Assembly: GCA_963763955.1 (NCBI GenBank)
Contig: CAVXQP010000004.1
Coordinates: 1-64,000, forward strand
Direction of reading: 5' to 3'
Length of the DNA: 64,000 nt
From: DASUPK01 sp963763955
GTDB lineage: Bacteria; Actinomycetota; Thermoleophilia; Solirubrobacterales; 70-9
The notes beneath the pieces were generated by a model. The model searched no databases. It was given only the letters and a program-made list of their open reading frames with translations, and was not told where the DNA came from. This document shows positions 52,765 through 61,294 of this stretch, piece by piece (within the stretch, counting starts at the first letter, position 1; every line of letters begins with the position of its first letter). The position numbers and the translations under genes are program-made.

Positions 52765-53505
52765 ATGCTCGGAGTCCCTCGACTGCCACGGCGGCTGCTT
52801 GCCGCGGCGCTCATCATCGCCGCCTCGCTGTCACCCGCCGCAACCGCCTCGGCAGCCAAGCCCAAGACCGCGAAGCCGAAGGTCACGGTCAGGATGTTCA
52901 ACGACCGCTATTGCGAGGTCCTCGCGGTCCACGGCACCTTCCCCAACCTCTTGGCGGACGTGTGGAACACCTACGGCCTCAACAACTGCCCGTCGGTCCC
53001 CTGGCAGGCCCTGGACGAGAAGGCGCTGGCCACCGAGCTCGGCGCCCTGGCCGTCCGCCTGAACGGGCCGCGCTACTGGCTGATCGACCGCGCCTCCATC
53101 CGACTCGCCCCCGGGATGGGGCAGATCCGCACGTTCGGCTCCCTGAGGATGCGCGAGATCGCCCAGGTCCAGGTGCCGATCACGAACGGCGTCCCCGGCC
53201 TCGCCCCCTACAGCGAGACGACCGTATTGCGAAGGAACACCTTCACCTGGGGTCAGCGCCGCCGCATCTACGAGCTGGTTGGCCCGGACGGCAGCGTGTA
53301 CGTGATGCAGGCCTACTCGCAGATCGTTGACCCCGCGCTCACACTGGGTGCGCTAAGGGGCCTCGGCTCGCGACTGCAGCTGCCCGCCGGCTGGAGCTAT
53401 CGAACCCGGAAGCCGCGTCACGACCTCTCACTGCGGACCGCCGGCGAGGCGATCGTCGTGCAGGACGAGCTGATGAACACCTACCAGCTCGAGCGCAGAC
53501 ACTGA
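52765..53505 (+). CDS. Secreted protein, function unknown
   Basis: 246 residues with a signal peptide (RRLLAAALIIAASLSPAATA) and a Lys/Pro stretch after it (AKPKTAKPKVTV). The rest is soluble with two conserved-looking cysteines (RYCEVLAVHGTFPNLLADVW, NTYGLNNCPSVPWQ), a likely disulfide, and beta-rich text (SVYVMQAYSQIVDPALTLGA). No named family was recognised, and neighbours give no clue. Confidence 0.6.
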   Translation: MLGVPRLPRRLLAAALIIAASLSPAATASAAKPKTAKPKVTVRMFNDRYCEVLAVHGTFPNLLADVWNTYGLNNCPSVPWQALDEKALATELGALAVRLNGPRYWLIDRASIRLAPGMGQIRTFGSLRMREIAQVQVPITNGVPGLAPYSETTVLRRNTFTWGQRRRIYELVGPDGSVYVMQAYSQIVDPALTLGALRGLGSRLQLPAGWSYRTRKPRHDLSLRTAGEAIVVQDELMNTYQLERRH

Positions 53506-53566
53506 TCCGGCCTCGTCTCGCCTCCCGAGCGCCCTAACGACGGGGCAGGGCCTTGGAGAAACAGAA

Positions 53567-53588
53567 AGCCCTCCACTGGAGGAGGGCT
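53567..53588 (-). terminator. Rho-independent-type terminator
   Basis: AGCCCTCC and GGAGGGCT pair over a six-base loop. On the reverse strand the stem is followed by TTTCTGTTTCT, a T-rich tail, 26 bases after the stop of the FAD-binding oxidoreductase. Confidence 0.7.
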
Positions 53589-53613
53589 CTCGGTGCTGCT
53601 GCGGGTCTTACAC

Positions 53614-55017
53614 CTAGACGGCGGCGGCAGCAGGCTGGATGTTCTGGTTGACGCGGAAGACGTTGTCGGGGTCGTACTCCGCCTTGACGCTTGCAAGGCG
53701 GTCGTAGTTGTCGCGGTAGGTGGCGCGGACGCGCTCCTTGCCCTCGTCCATCATGAAGTTGACGTAGGCGCCGCCGGCCGAGTAGGGATGGGTCGCCTCC
53801 CAGAAGCCGACGCACCAGTCGCGGATTGCGTCGGCGTTGGCGGGATCGGGGTCGACCCCGAAGATGACCTCGGCCCACTTCGCGTCGCGATAGCTGAAGG
53901 CGGTTTCAGACGATCCGGCGTCGTGAGCCGCACCGTCGATCGGGTAGAGGTGCATCGTCGAGTGCATCGACGGCAGCTTCTGGCCCCACTCGAGGTTGCG
54001 CTCGATGAGCTCGTCGGAGAGCTCGTCGAAGAAGTCGCCGCGCCAATAGGCCTGCAGGCCCTTCGTGTAGAGCCCGTCGAACAGGCTCTGCAGCGCGGGG
54101 TGCGGCATCGGTCCGACGCCGTGAAGCAGCGGCGTGCCGACGTCGTGCACCGGCGCGAGCAGCTGGGTCGCCTCCTCCTCGGAGCCGATAACGCACCACA
54201 TCACGGCGCAGACTTTGCGCAGATGGAGGTCCTCCGGGAAGAGATCCACCGGCGGCACGGTCATCAGCGCGAAGAAGCCGTTGACGGCCCGGGGGGCCGC
54301 GGGCAGGAAGTCGCGGTAGAAGCGCATCACCTCGGGTGTCTGCTCGATTGGCCAGAACGTCGGCCCGGCCATTACGGCAGCGCCCACCGGGTGGGTGCGG
54401 AACTCGAACGACGTGACGACGCCGAAATTGCCGCCCCCACCGCGCAACGCCCAGAACAGGTCGGGGTGCTCGTCGGCGCTCGCGTGTACCTGCGAGCCGT
54501 CGCCGAGGACCACGTCGGCCCCGACCAGGCTGTCGATCGAGAGGCCGAAGCGCCGCGTCAGGTGGCCAATGCCGCCGCCGAGGGTCAGCCCGCCGACGCC
54601 GGTCGTCGAGATGATCCCCGACGGCGTCGCGCGGCCGTCTTCCTCCGTCGCCTCGTGCACATCGGCCCAGGTGCAGCCGCCGCCGACGCGGACGGTGTCG
54701 GAGTCCGAATCGACCACGACCTCGGCCATCCCGGCTAGGTCGATGACCACCCCGTCGTCGACGACGCCGAAGCCGGCGCCGTTGTGTCCGCCGCCACGCA
54801 CGGCGATAGGCGCGTCGTGGGCACGCGCGAAGGCGATGGTGCGTCCGACGTCGTCGGCGCTCGAGCAGCGCACGATCACCGCCGGGCGCCGGTCAATCAT
54901 GCCGTTGTGGACGGCTCGTGCCTCGTCGTAGCCTGGATCATCAGGGCCGACGATGCCGCCCTTCAGACCGGCGAGGTCGCCACGTGCGATCTCGGCGAGG
55001 GACGTGGTGTCGTTCAT
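53614..55017 (-). CDS. FAD-binding oxidoreductase (berberine bridge/PCMH type)
   Basis: 467 residues from the ATG at 55017, with AAGGAGCG upstream. PIAVRGGGHNGAGFGVVDDG is the histidyl-FAD motif (RGGGHN), TVRVGGGCTWADVH the second, STTGVGGLTLGGGIGHLTRR the third and DLFWALRGGGGNFGVVTSFE the fourth block of the PCMH fold. The C-terminal YRDNYDRLASVKAEYDPDNV and FRVNQNI match the BBE end. A large class of oligosaccharide or alkaloid oxidases; substrate unknown. Confidence 0.9.
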   Translation of the reverse strand: MNDTTSLAEIARGDLAGLKGGIVGPDDPGYDEARAVHNGMIDRRPAVIVRCSSADDVGRTIAFARAHDAPIAVRGGGHNGAGFGVVDDGVVIDLAGMAEVVVDSDSDTVRVGGGCTWADVHEATEEDGRATPSGIISTTGVGGLTLGGGIGHLTRRFGLSIDSLVGADVVLGDGSQVHASADEHPDLFWALRGGGGNFGVVTSFEFRTHPVGAAVMAGPTFWPIEQTPEVMRFYRDFLPAAPRAVNGFFALMTVPPVDLFPEDLHLRKVCAVMWCVIGSEEEATQLLAPVHDVGTPLLHGVGPMPHPALQSLFDGLYTKGLQAYWRGDFFDELSDELIERNLEWGQKLPSMHSTMHLYPIDGAAHDAGSSETAFSYRDAKWAEVIFGVDPDPANADAIRDWCVGFWEATHPYSAGGAYVNFMMDEGKERVRATYRDNYDRLASVKAEYDPDNVFRVNQNIQPAAAAV

Positions 55018-55126
55018 TCGACGCTCCTTTATGCCTGTGCAAGTGGCCACTGGGCCAGCAGCCCGAGGACGAACCTACCAGCAGCGCCTAAGGAGCTTCA
55101 ATCATGCCTCGGTTGGCTGATCTGCA

Positions 55127-55351
55127 CTAGCGCGTCCGGCGACGCCGAACCGCGACGTCCTCGTCGCCCAGCGACGGATCCGGCCTGCCGCGCACGAAGG
55201 TCAGATAGAGGCCGAGGATCAAACCGAAGAAGCCGACGATCATCAGGATCAAGCCGACGGTGGGGATGTCCACCGCCTTCCACGTGTCCTGGACTGCATA
55301 GCGGAGGATGGCTCCCACCGCGATCAGGAACAGCGAGGTTCCGATCGTCAT
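55127..55351 (-). CDS. Small two-helix membrane protein (DUF6458-like)
   Basis: 74 residues from the ATG at 55351. MTIGTSLFLIAVGAILRYAV and VGLILMIVGFFGLILGLYLT are two helices, followed by a basic tail (VAVRRRRTR). The start matches the small actinobacterial DUF6458 proteins as I remember them. Function unknown. Confidence 0.75.
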   Translation of the reverse strand: MTIGTSLFLIAVGAILRYAVQDTWKAVDIPTVGLILMIVGFFGLILGLYLTFVRGRPDPSLGDEDVAVRRRRTR

Positions 55352-55451
55352 GCCTTGATCTTGCTCGCTGTGGCGGCGGCAAAACCCCCTCGCCAATGCT
55401 CCTGACGACGGCCGCGACTGGCGGGCACCCCACGGCAGCGTGATCGCCCTG

Positions 55452-57699
55452 TCACTTCTTCTTCTTCTTGCACTTCTTGGCGGCCACGGCGGTCTTCTTG
55501 GCCTTCTTCTTGCACTTCTTCTTGGCCGCCGGCGCGGCCGTGGTGCCGCCGCCGGTGACCGGCGGCGGGTTCGACTCGAGCGCTCCGATGTCGCAGCGTC
55601 CGTTCAGGGGCCTGACCGTCCCGATCTGGTCGGTCTGCAGGCAGGCGGGGGGCAGGAACGGAGCCGCCGGGTTGCCGGCGTTCAGCACCAGGCTGCCCAA
55701 CACCGGCGCGTGAGTGAGCGAGGTGCCGCCGTTGTTGGCCAGCCCGCTCAGTCCGGCCGCCAACGGGCTCACATTGGAGCCGACCTGGTCGCCGGTCGTA
55801 GCGCCAAACGTGCAGCCGCCGCTGGGTACCAATCAGGTTGTAGCCAGTCGAGGTGATGGTTCCAGCGCAGTCGGGCGCCTCCCCGCCCGAAGCGTCGGTG
55901 TTGCCCGCGACGATCGTGTTGGAGAGCGGGAAGCCGGGGGCGGTGCCCAAGAGCCCGCCGCCGTTCGCCGCGGTATTGCCGGTGACGGTGACGTTGTGGA
56001 GACGTGGAGTCGTGTTGACGGTGTTGGCGGAGGCGATTCCACCGCCGTTGCCATTCGCCTGGTTGCCGGAGACGGTCGAGTTCTCGATGTCGCCGAAGGT
56101 GCTGTTGGCAAAGTGGATGCCGCCGCCGTCGCCGGTCGCGGTGTTGCCGCTGACGGTGACGTTGCTCAGGTCGAGCTCGCCCGCGTTCTCGAGGCCACCG
56201 CCATTGCCGGTCGCCTTGCCGTTCTGGATGTTGACGCCGCTAATTGATCCGAACACGCTTGAGCTCCCCTGCAGGACCCGGTCGTTCGTCACCGCGCCGT
56301 TGCCGTCGATGGTCGTCTGGCCCCCCCCGGTCGCCACGATGTTGATGGTGTCGGTGGGGAGGGTGAGGAGATCGAGATCACCGAGGACGTTGGTGTCGTC
56401 GACCCCGGCCCGGCTCAGCATGTAGGTCCCGGGACCGAGGTTGATCGTGTCGTTGAAGCTACCTGCCGGGCAGCCCCCGGTCGCCTGGTTGTTGTTGGTG
56501 GCCGTGACGGCCTCGCGCAGCCCACATGAGCCTGGGACCGGCCCGTCGAACTGGTCGGCCGATGTGTTGACGGTCAGCGTCTGCGGGCCAGGCGGCTGAA
56601 CCTCGACCGCACCCATGTCGCAGCGGCCCTCCTGCGGACGGGCGATGTTGCGTGCGTCGGTCGTCTCGCACAACGTGCCGACGGCGGGAGCGCCGGCGTA
56701 TCCGCGGTTGATCGCGGGACTCATGCGGTTCGGCAGGCGGGTGAATACGGGCCCACCGTTGTCCGCGAGAGCGGCAAGGTTGGCCGGGATCTCCGCGTGG
56801 TCGGCGCCGATCACATCAGTCCCGTTGTTGACGGGCTGCGAGATCGTGCAGAAGTTGTTCGTGCCGATCAGGTTGTTGTTCCCCGAGGTGATGGTGCCAG
56901 AGCACTCGCTGAGCTCACCCCCGGAGTTGCTGCCAGCGAGGATCGTGTTGGTGATGTTGACCGTGCCAGAGCTGAGGTTGGCGATCCCCGCCCCCAGGCC
57001 CTCGGTGCTGCTGTCCACGATCGTGCTGTTCCTGATGAAGCTGCCGTTGGCGCTGTTGTAGGCGACGCTGCCGCCGTTGCCGTCGGAGTGGTTGCCCGAC
57101 GCCGTCACGTTGGTGAGGCTCAGGGTCGTGCCCGCGCCACTGTAGATGCCGCCGCCATCGCCCACCGCGCTGTTGCCGTCTACCGTCGCTCCGATCAGGT
57201 TGAGCGAGCTGCCCGAGACGTTGTCCAAGATCCCGCCCCCCATGCCGGCGGTCGAGCCTCCGGTGATCCTGATTCCACTGATGGTCAGCGAGTTCCCTGA
57301 TGACCCGCCCACCTCGATCACGCGGTCGCCGGCGGGAGCCACGATCTTCGTGTCCCCTGTGCCCGCGCCCGTGCTCCGGATCGCGACGGAGCCGAGAAGA
57401 TCGAGATCGTTCACGCCGTTGTTGGCGCTGGGCTCCGAACCGCTGAGGTTCAACGTGTAGGTCTGCCCGGCGACGAGATCGATGCTGTTGCCCGCGAACG
57501 GATCGGGGGCCGTGCAGCCGGAAAAGCCCGTGAGGGTGTTGACGGACTGGACCGCCTCGCGCAGCGAGCAGGTGCCGTTGTCGATCCCGAATGTGTCCAG
57601 AGTCGTTGTGATCGGGATCGCCGTCGCGCTCGCCGCCGGGGCGAACCCGACCACTGCGATCAGCGTGGTTGCAACACCCAGCGCGAGCCTCTTAAGCAT
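55452..57699 (-). CDS. Large exported beta-helix protein (choice-of-anchor Q type), one frameshift
   Basis: About 748 residues. ATG at 57699 with GGGAGAAGGAG before it; signal peptide MLKRLALGVATTLIAVVGFA. Two halves each start with a CSLREAVQ/CGLREAVT motif (near residues 50 and 390) and hold parallel beta-helix repeats rich in NGGG and GDGGGI (GNHSDGNGGSV, SGNTATGDGGGIHFAN, SGNQANGNGGGIAS), the choice-of-anchor Q type. One extra base near 55822 breaks the frame; the end continues GGCTFGATTGDQVGSNVSPL to CDIGALESNPPP and a lysine tail (AAKKKCKKKAKKTA, AAKKCKKKKK). A surface or extracellular adhesin-like role is inferred. Confidence 0.75.
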
Positions 57700-58302
57700 C
57701 TCCTTCTCCCTCTGTTTGGTGAGCCACCGTCGCAACCTGCGGATACGCGCTTATCAACCCCTCATCGCGCCAGGTGGCGGTCTACATAACCGTGCGGCCG
57801 TCTGATCCAGGCACGGATGCGGTGCGTACCACGGGAATACCACGTTGGCACTCAGCGTTCGGGATACAGCTTGCGGTACGGCCTCCAAGTCCATGTCGCG
57901 CCGGTCGGATAGAACTGCACGCAACCGCCTTCATGCAAAGCAGTTCCAACGGCTCCGCGGAGCCGTGTTCCCTTGCGCGAGAAGCGAGCGCCACCGCCGA
58001 GCTAGGCGTCCGGGGCAGTCCTCGCGAGCCGTCTCAGGAACCCGCGGGTAACCGCCCGGTGGATGCGCTGCTGGGTTTGTCCGTAGATCCAGATGCCGAC
58101 CCGCGCGAACGGCCCGTGCCGCGCAGCCACGGGCAGAAGTTCCGCACGTCAAGACGACACACTTGACCCTTCTCGCCACCTGCACCTGACCTCTCCCTTG
58201 GGTGCCCGATAACGGGCCAGCTCGTTGGACCCGAGGCACCTCACACCGATCTGGCGAACCTGTACGACAAGGGACGCTCAAGACAAGTCCTAAATCGCTT
58301 CC
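57700..58302. other. Gene-poor decayed stretch with a worn type A hairpin
   Basis: No intact gene. A worn reverse-strand type A hairpin is at 57926-57943 (loop CATGC, right arm AAAGCAG). On the reverse strand about 58010-58150 reads VGIWIYGQTQQRIHRAVTRG and then FLRRLARTAPDA before a stop, which has coding-like composition but no start and no family I know. I treat it as debris between the beta-helix gene and the second accessory zone. Confidence 0.4.
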
Positions 58303-58340
58303 GCCCTCCATGCAGAGCGCCGTTTCTCGTCCAAAGCACC
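58303..58340 (-). repeat. Type A (worn) and type B hairpins after SnoaL-like gene
   Basis: 58319-58340 is a type B copy (reverse strand GGTGCTTTGGACGAGAAACGG), touching the stop codon of the SnoaL-like gene. 58303-58319 is a worn type A copy (CCATGC loop on the plus strand). The type B element again sits right after a SnoaL-like stop. Confidence 0.6.
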
Positions 58341-58741
58341 TACTGCGACAGCCGGGCGGCTTCGAGGGCCTGCTCGCGGTTGAAGAACATCTCCACCCGA
58401 GCCAGCTTTCCGTCGCGGCCTCGCGCCACATAGAAGACCTCGAAGTCCATTTCGATGCCGCTTTCTCGGCCCCGACCTCGATGTCGGGTCACGCTCACGG
58501 CTACCTCGTCGCCTGCGTCCAAGATTTCGATGAGGTCCATGCGGAAGTCCTCCCACTGGTTGGGCCAGTCCTCCATAGCCTCGGCGACTGCGCCCCGGCC
58601 CTCATAGGTCTTGGCGTCGGGAACCTCAGGTGGCTGAACCAAGACCAAGTCCGGCGTGGTCATCCCGTCAAAAGCGGCCATTTCGCCGCGCTGCGCTGCC
58701 TCGAACCCGAGCCGCACCAGATCAACCCACTCCTGTGACAT
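58340..58741 (-). CDS. SnoaL-like / NTF2-fold protein
   Basis: 133 residues from the ATG of MSQEWVDLVRLGFEAAQRGE at 58741. An earlier in-frame ATG lies inside the type A hairpin and would add 19 residues; the family start favours 58741. One NTF2-like domain: MAAFDGMTTPDLVLVQPPEV, YEGRGAVAEAMEDW, FEVFYVARGRDGKLARVEMF and the family end EQALEAARLSQ. Flanked by type A and B hairpins as the other units. Ligand unknown. Confidence 0.8.
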   Translation of the reverse strand: MSQEWVDLVRLGFEAAQRGEMAAFDGMTTPDLVLVQPPEVPDAKTYEGRGAVAEAMEDWPNQWEDFRMDLIEILDAGDEVAVSVTRHRGRGRESGIEMDFEVFYVARGRDGKLARVEMFFNREQALEAARLSQ

Positions 58742-58783
58742 CAGGCCGTTGAGTATCCCGGCTAACGGCTCACCTGGAAACTG

Positions 58784-58826
58784 TCGCTTCCCATGCAAAG
58801 CAGGACTGCTTCTCGTCCAAAGCGGC
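58784..58826 (-). repeat. Hairpin doublet: type A and type B, reverse strand
   Basis: 58784-58804 is type A (TCGCTTCCCATGCAAAGCAGG on the plus strand) and 58806-58826 is type B (CTGCTTCTCGTCCAAAGCGG). Read on the reverse strand the order is B then A then the SnoaL-like gene, the same as at 5684-5742. Confidence 0.75.
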
Positions 58827-59025
58827 GCTTTCGGGGGTCCGCGTACCGGCAGCCAGACCTCCTATTTCACGCGAAGGGACCAGCGGTTGGACTCCCCAAG
58901 GAGAGCGCTGCTTCGGTGCGAGAAGCGGAAGCGCATCTGACCCGAATCGAGTCGGGTCGCGCTCCCTTGCATCCGCTTAGGCAACGGGCGGTAGAGTCGC
59001 GGCACTCGACTCAGGAAAGGTAACT

Positions 59026-59304
59026 ATGCATATCGTCGTAGAGCACCGGATCACCGATCTGGAGAAGTTCTCTTCAATGGACGCCGCGGAGGTCGCCGGC
59101 GGGGGCGGGCCCGGTTTCAAGTTGCGGCAGTTCCTCCCGCCCCAGGACGGGTCGGTAGCAACCTGCTTGTGGGAAGCGGACTCGATCGACTCGCTCCAGG
59201 AGTGGCTCGATCCGGCGACCGCCGGCGTGACCGAGAACACCTACATCGCGATCGACGATGAGAATGCGATCGGCCTTCCGGAGGCTGCTGCGGCGGGCGC
59301 GTAG
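59026..59304 (+). CDS. Small conserved-looking protein, function unknown
   Basis: 92 residues, with AGGAAAGG six bases before the ATG. MHIVVEHRITDLEKFSSMDA is a ferredoxin-like first strand and helix; LRQFLPPQDGSVATCLWEAD and the later NTYIAIDDENAIGLPEAAAA suggest a dimeric alpha-beta barrel. I have seen similar short proteins in actinobacteria but cannot name the family. It lies between hairpin clusters. Confidence 0.65.
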   Translation: MHIVVEHRITDLEKFSSMDAAEVAGGGGPGFKLRQFLPPQDGSVATCLWEADSIDSLQEWLDPATAGVTENTYIAIDDENAIGLPEAAAAGA

Positions 59305-59360
59305 TACGGCGTCCGAGCGGCACTCGTAGCTCAAGCTTCCGCTTCTCCTCGAAAAACCGC

Positions 59361-59393
59361 CGCTTTCCATTCAAAGCGCCGCTTGCAAAGCGG
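59361..59393 (-). repeat. Type A hairpin (loop GAATGG) and a second small hairpin
   Basis: CGCTTT-CCATTC-AAAGCG (59361-59378) is a perfect stem whose reverse-strand loop is GAATGG, the loop also seen at 60167. CCGCTT-GCA-AAGCGG (59379-59393) is a perfect neighbour. Upstream, 59339-59355 is a worn type B-like piece. Confidence 0.6.
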
Positions 59394-59470
59394 CGGATTG
59401 AAATCGCACGCCTGAACGGGAGCCATTAGGCTCGAGGCACGGTGACTCCGGCTTCGACGGAAGCGATCAG

Positions 59471-59890
59471 GTGGGGGCCCTCAGCGTGCGCTTCCTGGTC
59501 GAGGCGGCTGATTCGAACGGAAGCGCGAGCGTCTTCGAGTGCTTCGTTCCCGCCGACAGCAAGATGCCGGCGCCGCACAGTCACGACGCGTTCGAGGAGA
59601 CGATCTACGGGCTCGAGGGCACCACGACTTGGACGGTTGACGGCCGGACGCTCGACATTCGCCCTGGCGAAGCCTTCTGCGTACCTCGCGGCGCAGTCCA
59701 TGGATTCGACAACCACGGGACCGAAGACGCCAAGTTCCTGGCGATATCCAGCCCCGGCGTCATGACGCCGGACTACTTCCATGAGATTCACGAGGTACTG
59801 GCGGCAACTCCCGGGGGCCCGCCGGACCTGGCGAAGATCGCGGAGGTCATGCGCCGGCACGGCCTAACGCCTGCGCCACCCGCCAGCTGA
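59471..59890 (+). CDS. Cupin-domain protein
   Basis: 139 residues; the frame opens at a GTG (59471). FVPADSKMPAPHSHDAFEET is cupin motif 1 (HxH), with the glutamate four residues on, and FCVPRGAVHGFDN is motif 2. A 40-residue helical tail follows (YFHEIHEVLAATPGGPPDLA). Metal-binding single-domain cupin; ligand or reaction unknown. It lies between two type A hairpins. Confidence 0.8.
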   Translation: MGALSVRFLVEAADSNGSASVFECFVPADSKMPAPHSHDAFEETIYGLEGTTTWTVDGRTLDIRPGEAFCVPRGAVHGFDNHGTEDAKFLAISSPGVMTPDYFHEIHEVLAATPGGPPDLAKIAEVMRRHGLTPAPPAS

Positions 59891-59903
59891 CGCGCCTCCA
59901 CCA

Positions 59904-59923
59904 CTGCTTTCCATGCAAAGCAG
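59904..59923 (-). repeat. Type A hairpin, perfect
   Basis: CTGCTTT-CCATGC-AAAGCAG, exact reverse of the canonical copy, 13 bases after the cupin stop. It lies in reverse orientation relative to the gene. Confidence 0.8.
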
Positions 59924-60068
59924 GTCCCGCAACGCCCGAAAAGACGGCCTTATGGAACTGCTCGATGGAGGGGCAAGGCGCGAAAGGGCCACCACTACTA
60001 CTCCTGCTCCTACGCGGACGACTACGGCGAACTCCCGAGCACCGCAAGTAGGGCAAGCTCGTCGGCAC

Positions 60069-60152
60069 CCGAAGGCCGGGCGGACGATCGAGATCTCGGC
60101 CACCGACTCCGAGGCGGTCGCCGACGCCTTCGAGAAACAGAAACCTGCCTAG
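60069..60152 (+). other. Coding-like segment repeated at 63474
   Basis: Encodes KAGRTIEISATDSEAVADAF, then EKQKPA and a stop, in the 79-codon frame 59913-60152. The same string, with the stop inside it, recurs at 63474-63550 (AGRTIAISATVSEAVANVF). The upstream part of the frame has no similarity and repeats threonine codons. It is the shared end of a lost gene, family unknown. Confidence 0.45.
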
Positions 60153-60166
60153 CGGTGTCGCGGAAT

Positions 60167-60223
60167 AGCCGCTTGGAATGGAAAGCAGCTGTTCGCAAGT
60201 AGCCGCGAGATACTGCGTGGGCG
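60167..60223 (+). repeat. Type A hairpin with conserved leader block before a SnoaL-like start
   Basis: AGCCGCTTGGAATGGAAAGC and AGCT (60167-60190) form the hairpin, loop GGAATGG. GAGATACTGCGTGGGCG then runs directly into the ATG at 60224. Matches the arrangement at 3865 and 8972. Confidence 0.75.
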
Positions 60224-60625
60224 ATGTCGGAGGAGAACGTCCGGGCTTTTAGGGATTGGGTGGATGCCTACAACAGAGGCGACAAGCATGCCTGGACAAA
60301 CCTCATGGATCCCGAGCTTGAGACGCTTCCCCTTCCTGAATGGCCCGAATCCGGTCCCCTCATCGGCCCGGATGCCGCTTGGGACTTCTACAAGCACTTC
60401 GAGGAGATGTTGCCTGCAAGGGAGGCGTACGAGATCACTGAGCTGATCGACGCCGGAGACAGCCTCATCGCCTGTCAGGAGGCGCCGATGCGTGGCCGAG
60501 CAAGCGCCGCGGAGGTCGGCTTCAAGCTCTGGGCCGTACACAAGCTTCGCGACGGTCGGATCAACCGAACACAGTGGTTCAACGAGCGGAGCGAGGCCCT
60601 CGAAGCCGCCGGGCTGCGGGAGTAG
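60224..60625 (+). CDS. SnoaL-like / NTF2-fold protein
   Basis: 133 residues. MSEENVRAFRDWVDAYNRGD is the family start, then WTNLMDPELETLPLPEWPES, AWDFYKHFEEMLPAREAYEI and the C-terminal WFNERSEALEAAGLRE. The start is fixed by the leader block shared with other copies. The next SnoaL-like gene starts two bases after this stop, so the pair is cotranscribed. Ligand unknown. Confidence 0.85.
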   Translation: MSEENVRAFRDWVDAYNRGDKHAWTNLMDPELETLPLPEWPESGPLIGPDAAWDFYKHFEEMLPAREAYEITELIDAGDSLIACQEAPMRGRASAAEVGFKLWAVHKLRDGRINRTQWFNERSEALEAAGLRE

Positions 60626-60628
60626 GCG

Positions 60629-61078
60629 ATGTCGCAGGAGAACGTCGAGACCCTCGGCGCCTTCTACGAGGCGTATACCCGTCGGGGTGAGATCGACGAC
60701 GTCCTCCCGTACTTGGATCCGGAAGTTGTCCTCCGTCCCGGCGTGCGGCCTCCCGACGACCCGAACGAGGAATATGTCGGTCGTGAGGCGTACCGGGAGT
60801 TCTGGGTGTCTATCGTCACCGGCCCCTGGGAGGCGGTGGTCGTGGAGCCGAAGGAGGTGGTCGAGGCCGAGGACGGCCGCGTTCTCTCCGTTGATCTCTG
60901 GCGCTTCCTAGGCAGGGACGGCATCGAAATCGAGAGAGAGCTCCCGACCCTGTTCACCTTCCGAGGCGGGCTGATCGCGCGGATCGACGGATTCACCGAA
61001 AAGAGAGAAGCCCTCGAAGCCGCCGGGCTGTCGGAGTATACAGCTTCTGGCAGTCGCTCGCCTTGGGGTGTGATCTGA
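60629..61078 (+). CDS. SnoaL-like / NTF2-fold protein with extended C-terminus
   Basis: 149 residues. MSQENVETLGAFYEAYTRRG, then VLPYLDPEVVLRPGVRPPDD, VGREAYREFWVSIVTGPWEA and the family end EALEAAGLSE. The usual TAG after GLSE has become TAT, so 13 extra residues (YTASGSRSPWGVI) are added before the next stop. Second gene of the tandem pair. No hairpin precedes or follows it directly. Confidence 0.83.
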   Translation: MSQENVETLGAFYEAYTRRGEIDDVLPYLDPEVVLRPGVRPPDDPNEEYVGREAYREFWVSIVTGPWEAVVVEPKEVVEAEDGRVLSVDLWRFLGRDGIEIERELPTLFTFRGGLIARIDGFTEKREALEAAGLSEYTASGSRSPWGVI

Positions 61079-61294
61079 CGAAGGCCGCGCGGAACTGTTC
61101 GACCCTGTCTCGACGGGTCTCGTCCCCGCTGAGTCCCGTCGCCAACCGAGCGTGCCCCTGCGGCAGTTGACCTGTTCCCCACCAGACGAGTAGGTTTGTG
61201 CCGGGCGCGATGGCGCCGAGCCTCGACCCCGTCTGCGCCTCACAACTAGCGAGGGCCTTGACCGGCCCCGGAAATCGCAAGTCAGGAGCCGCAG

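Noticed and set aside
53553..53590. Third copy of the AGRTI...EKQK coding segment
   Set aside because: Only the A-rich flank and the hairpin agree; on the reverse strand this is a normal terminator with a T-rich tail.
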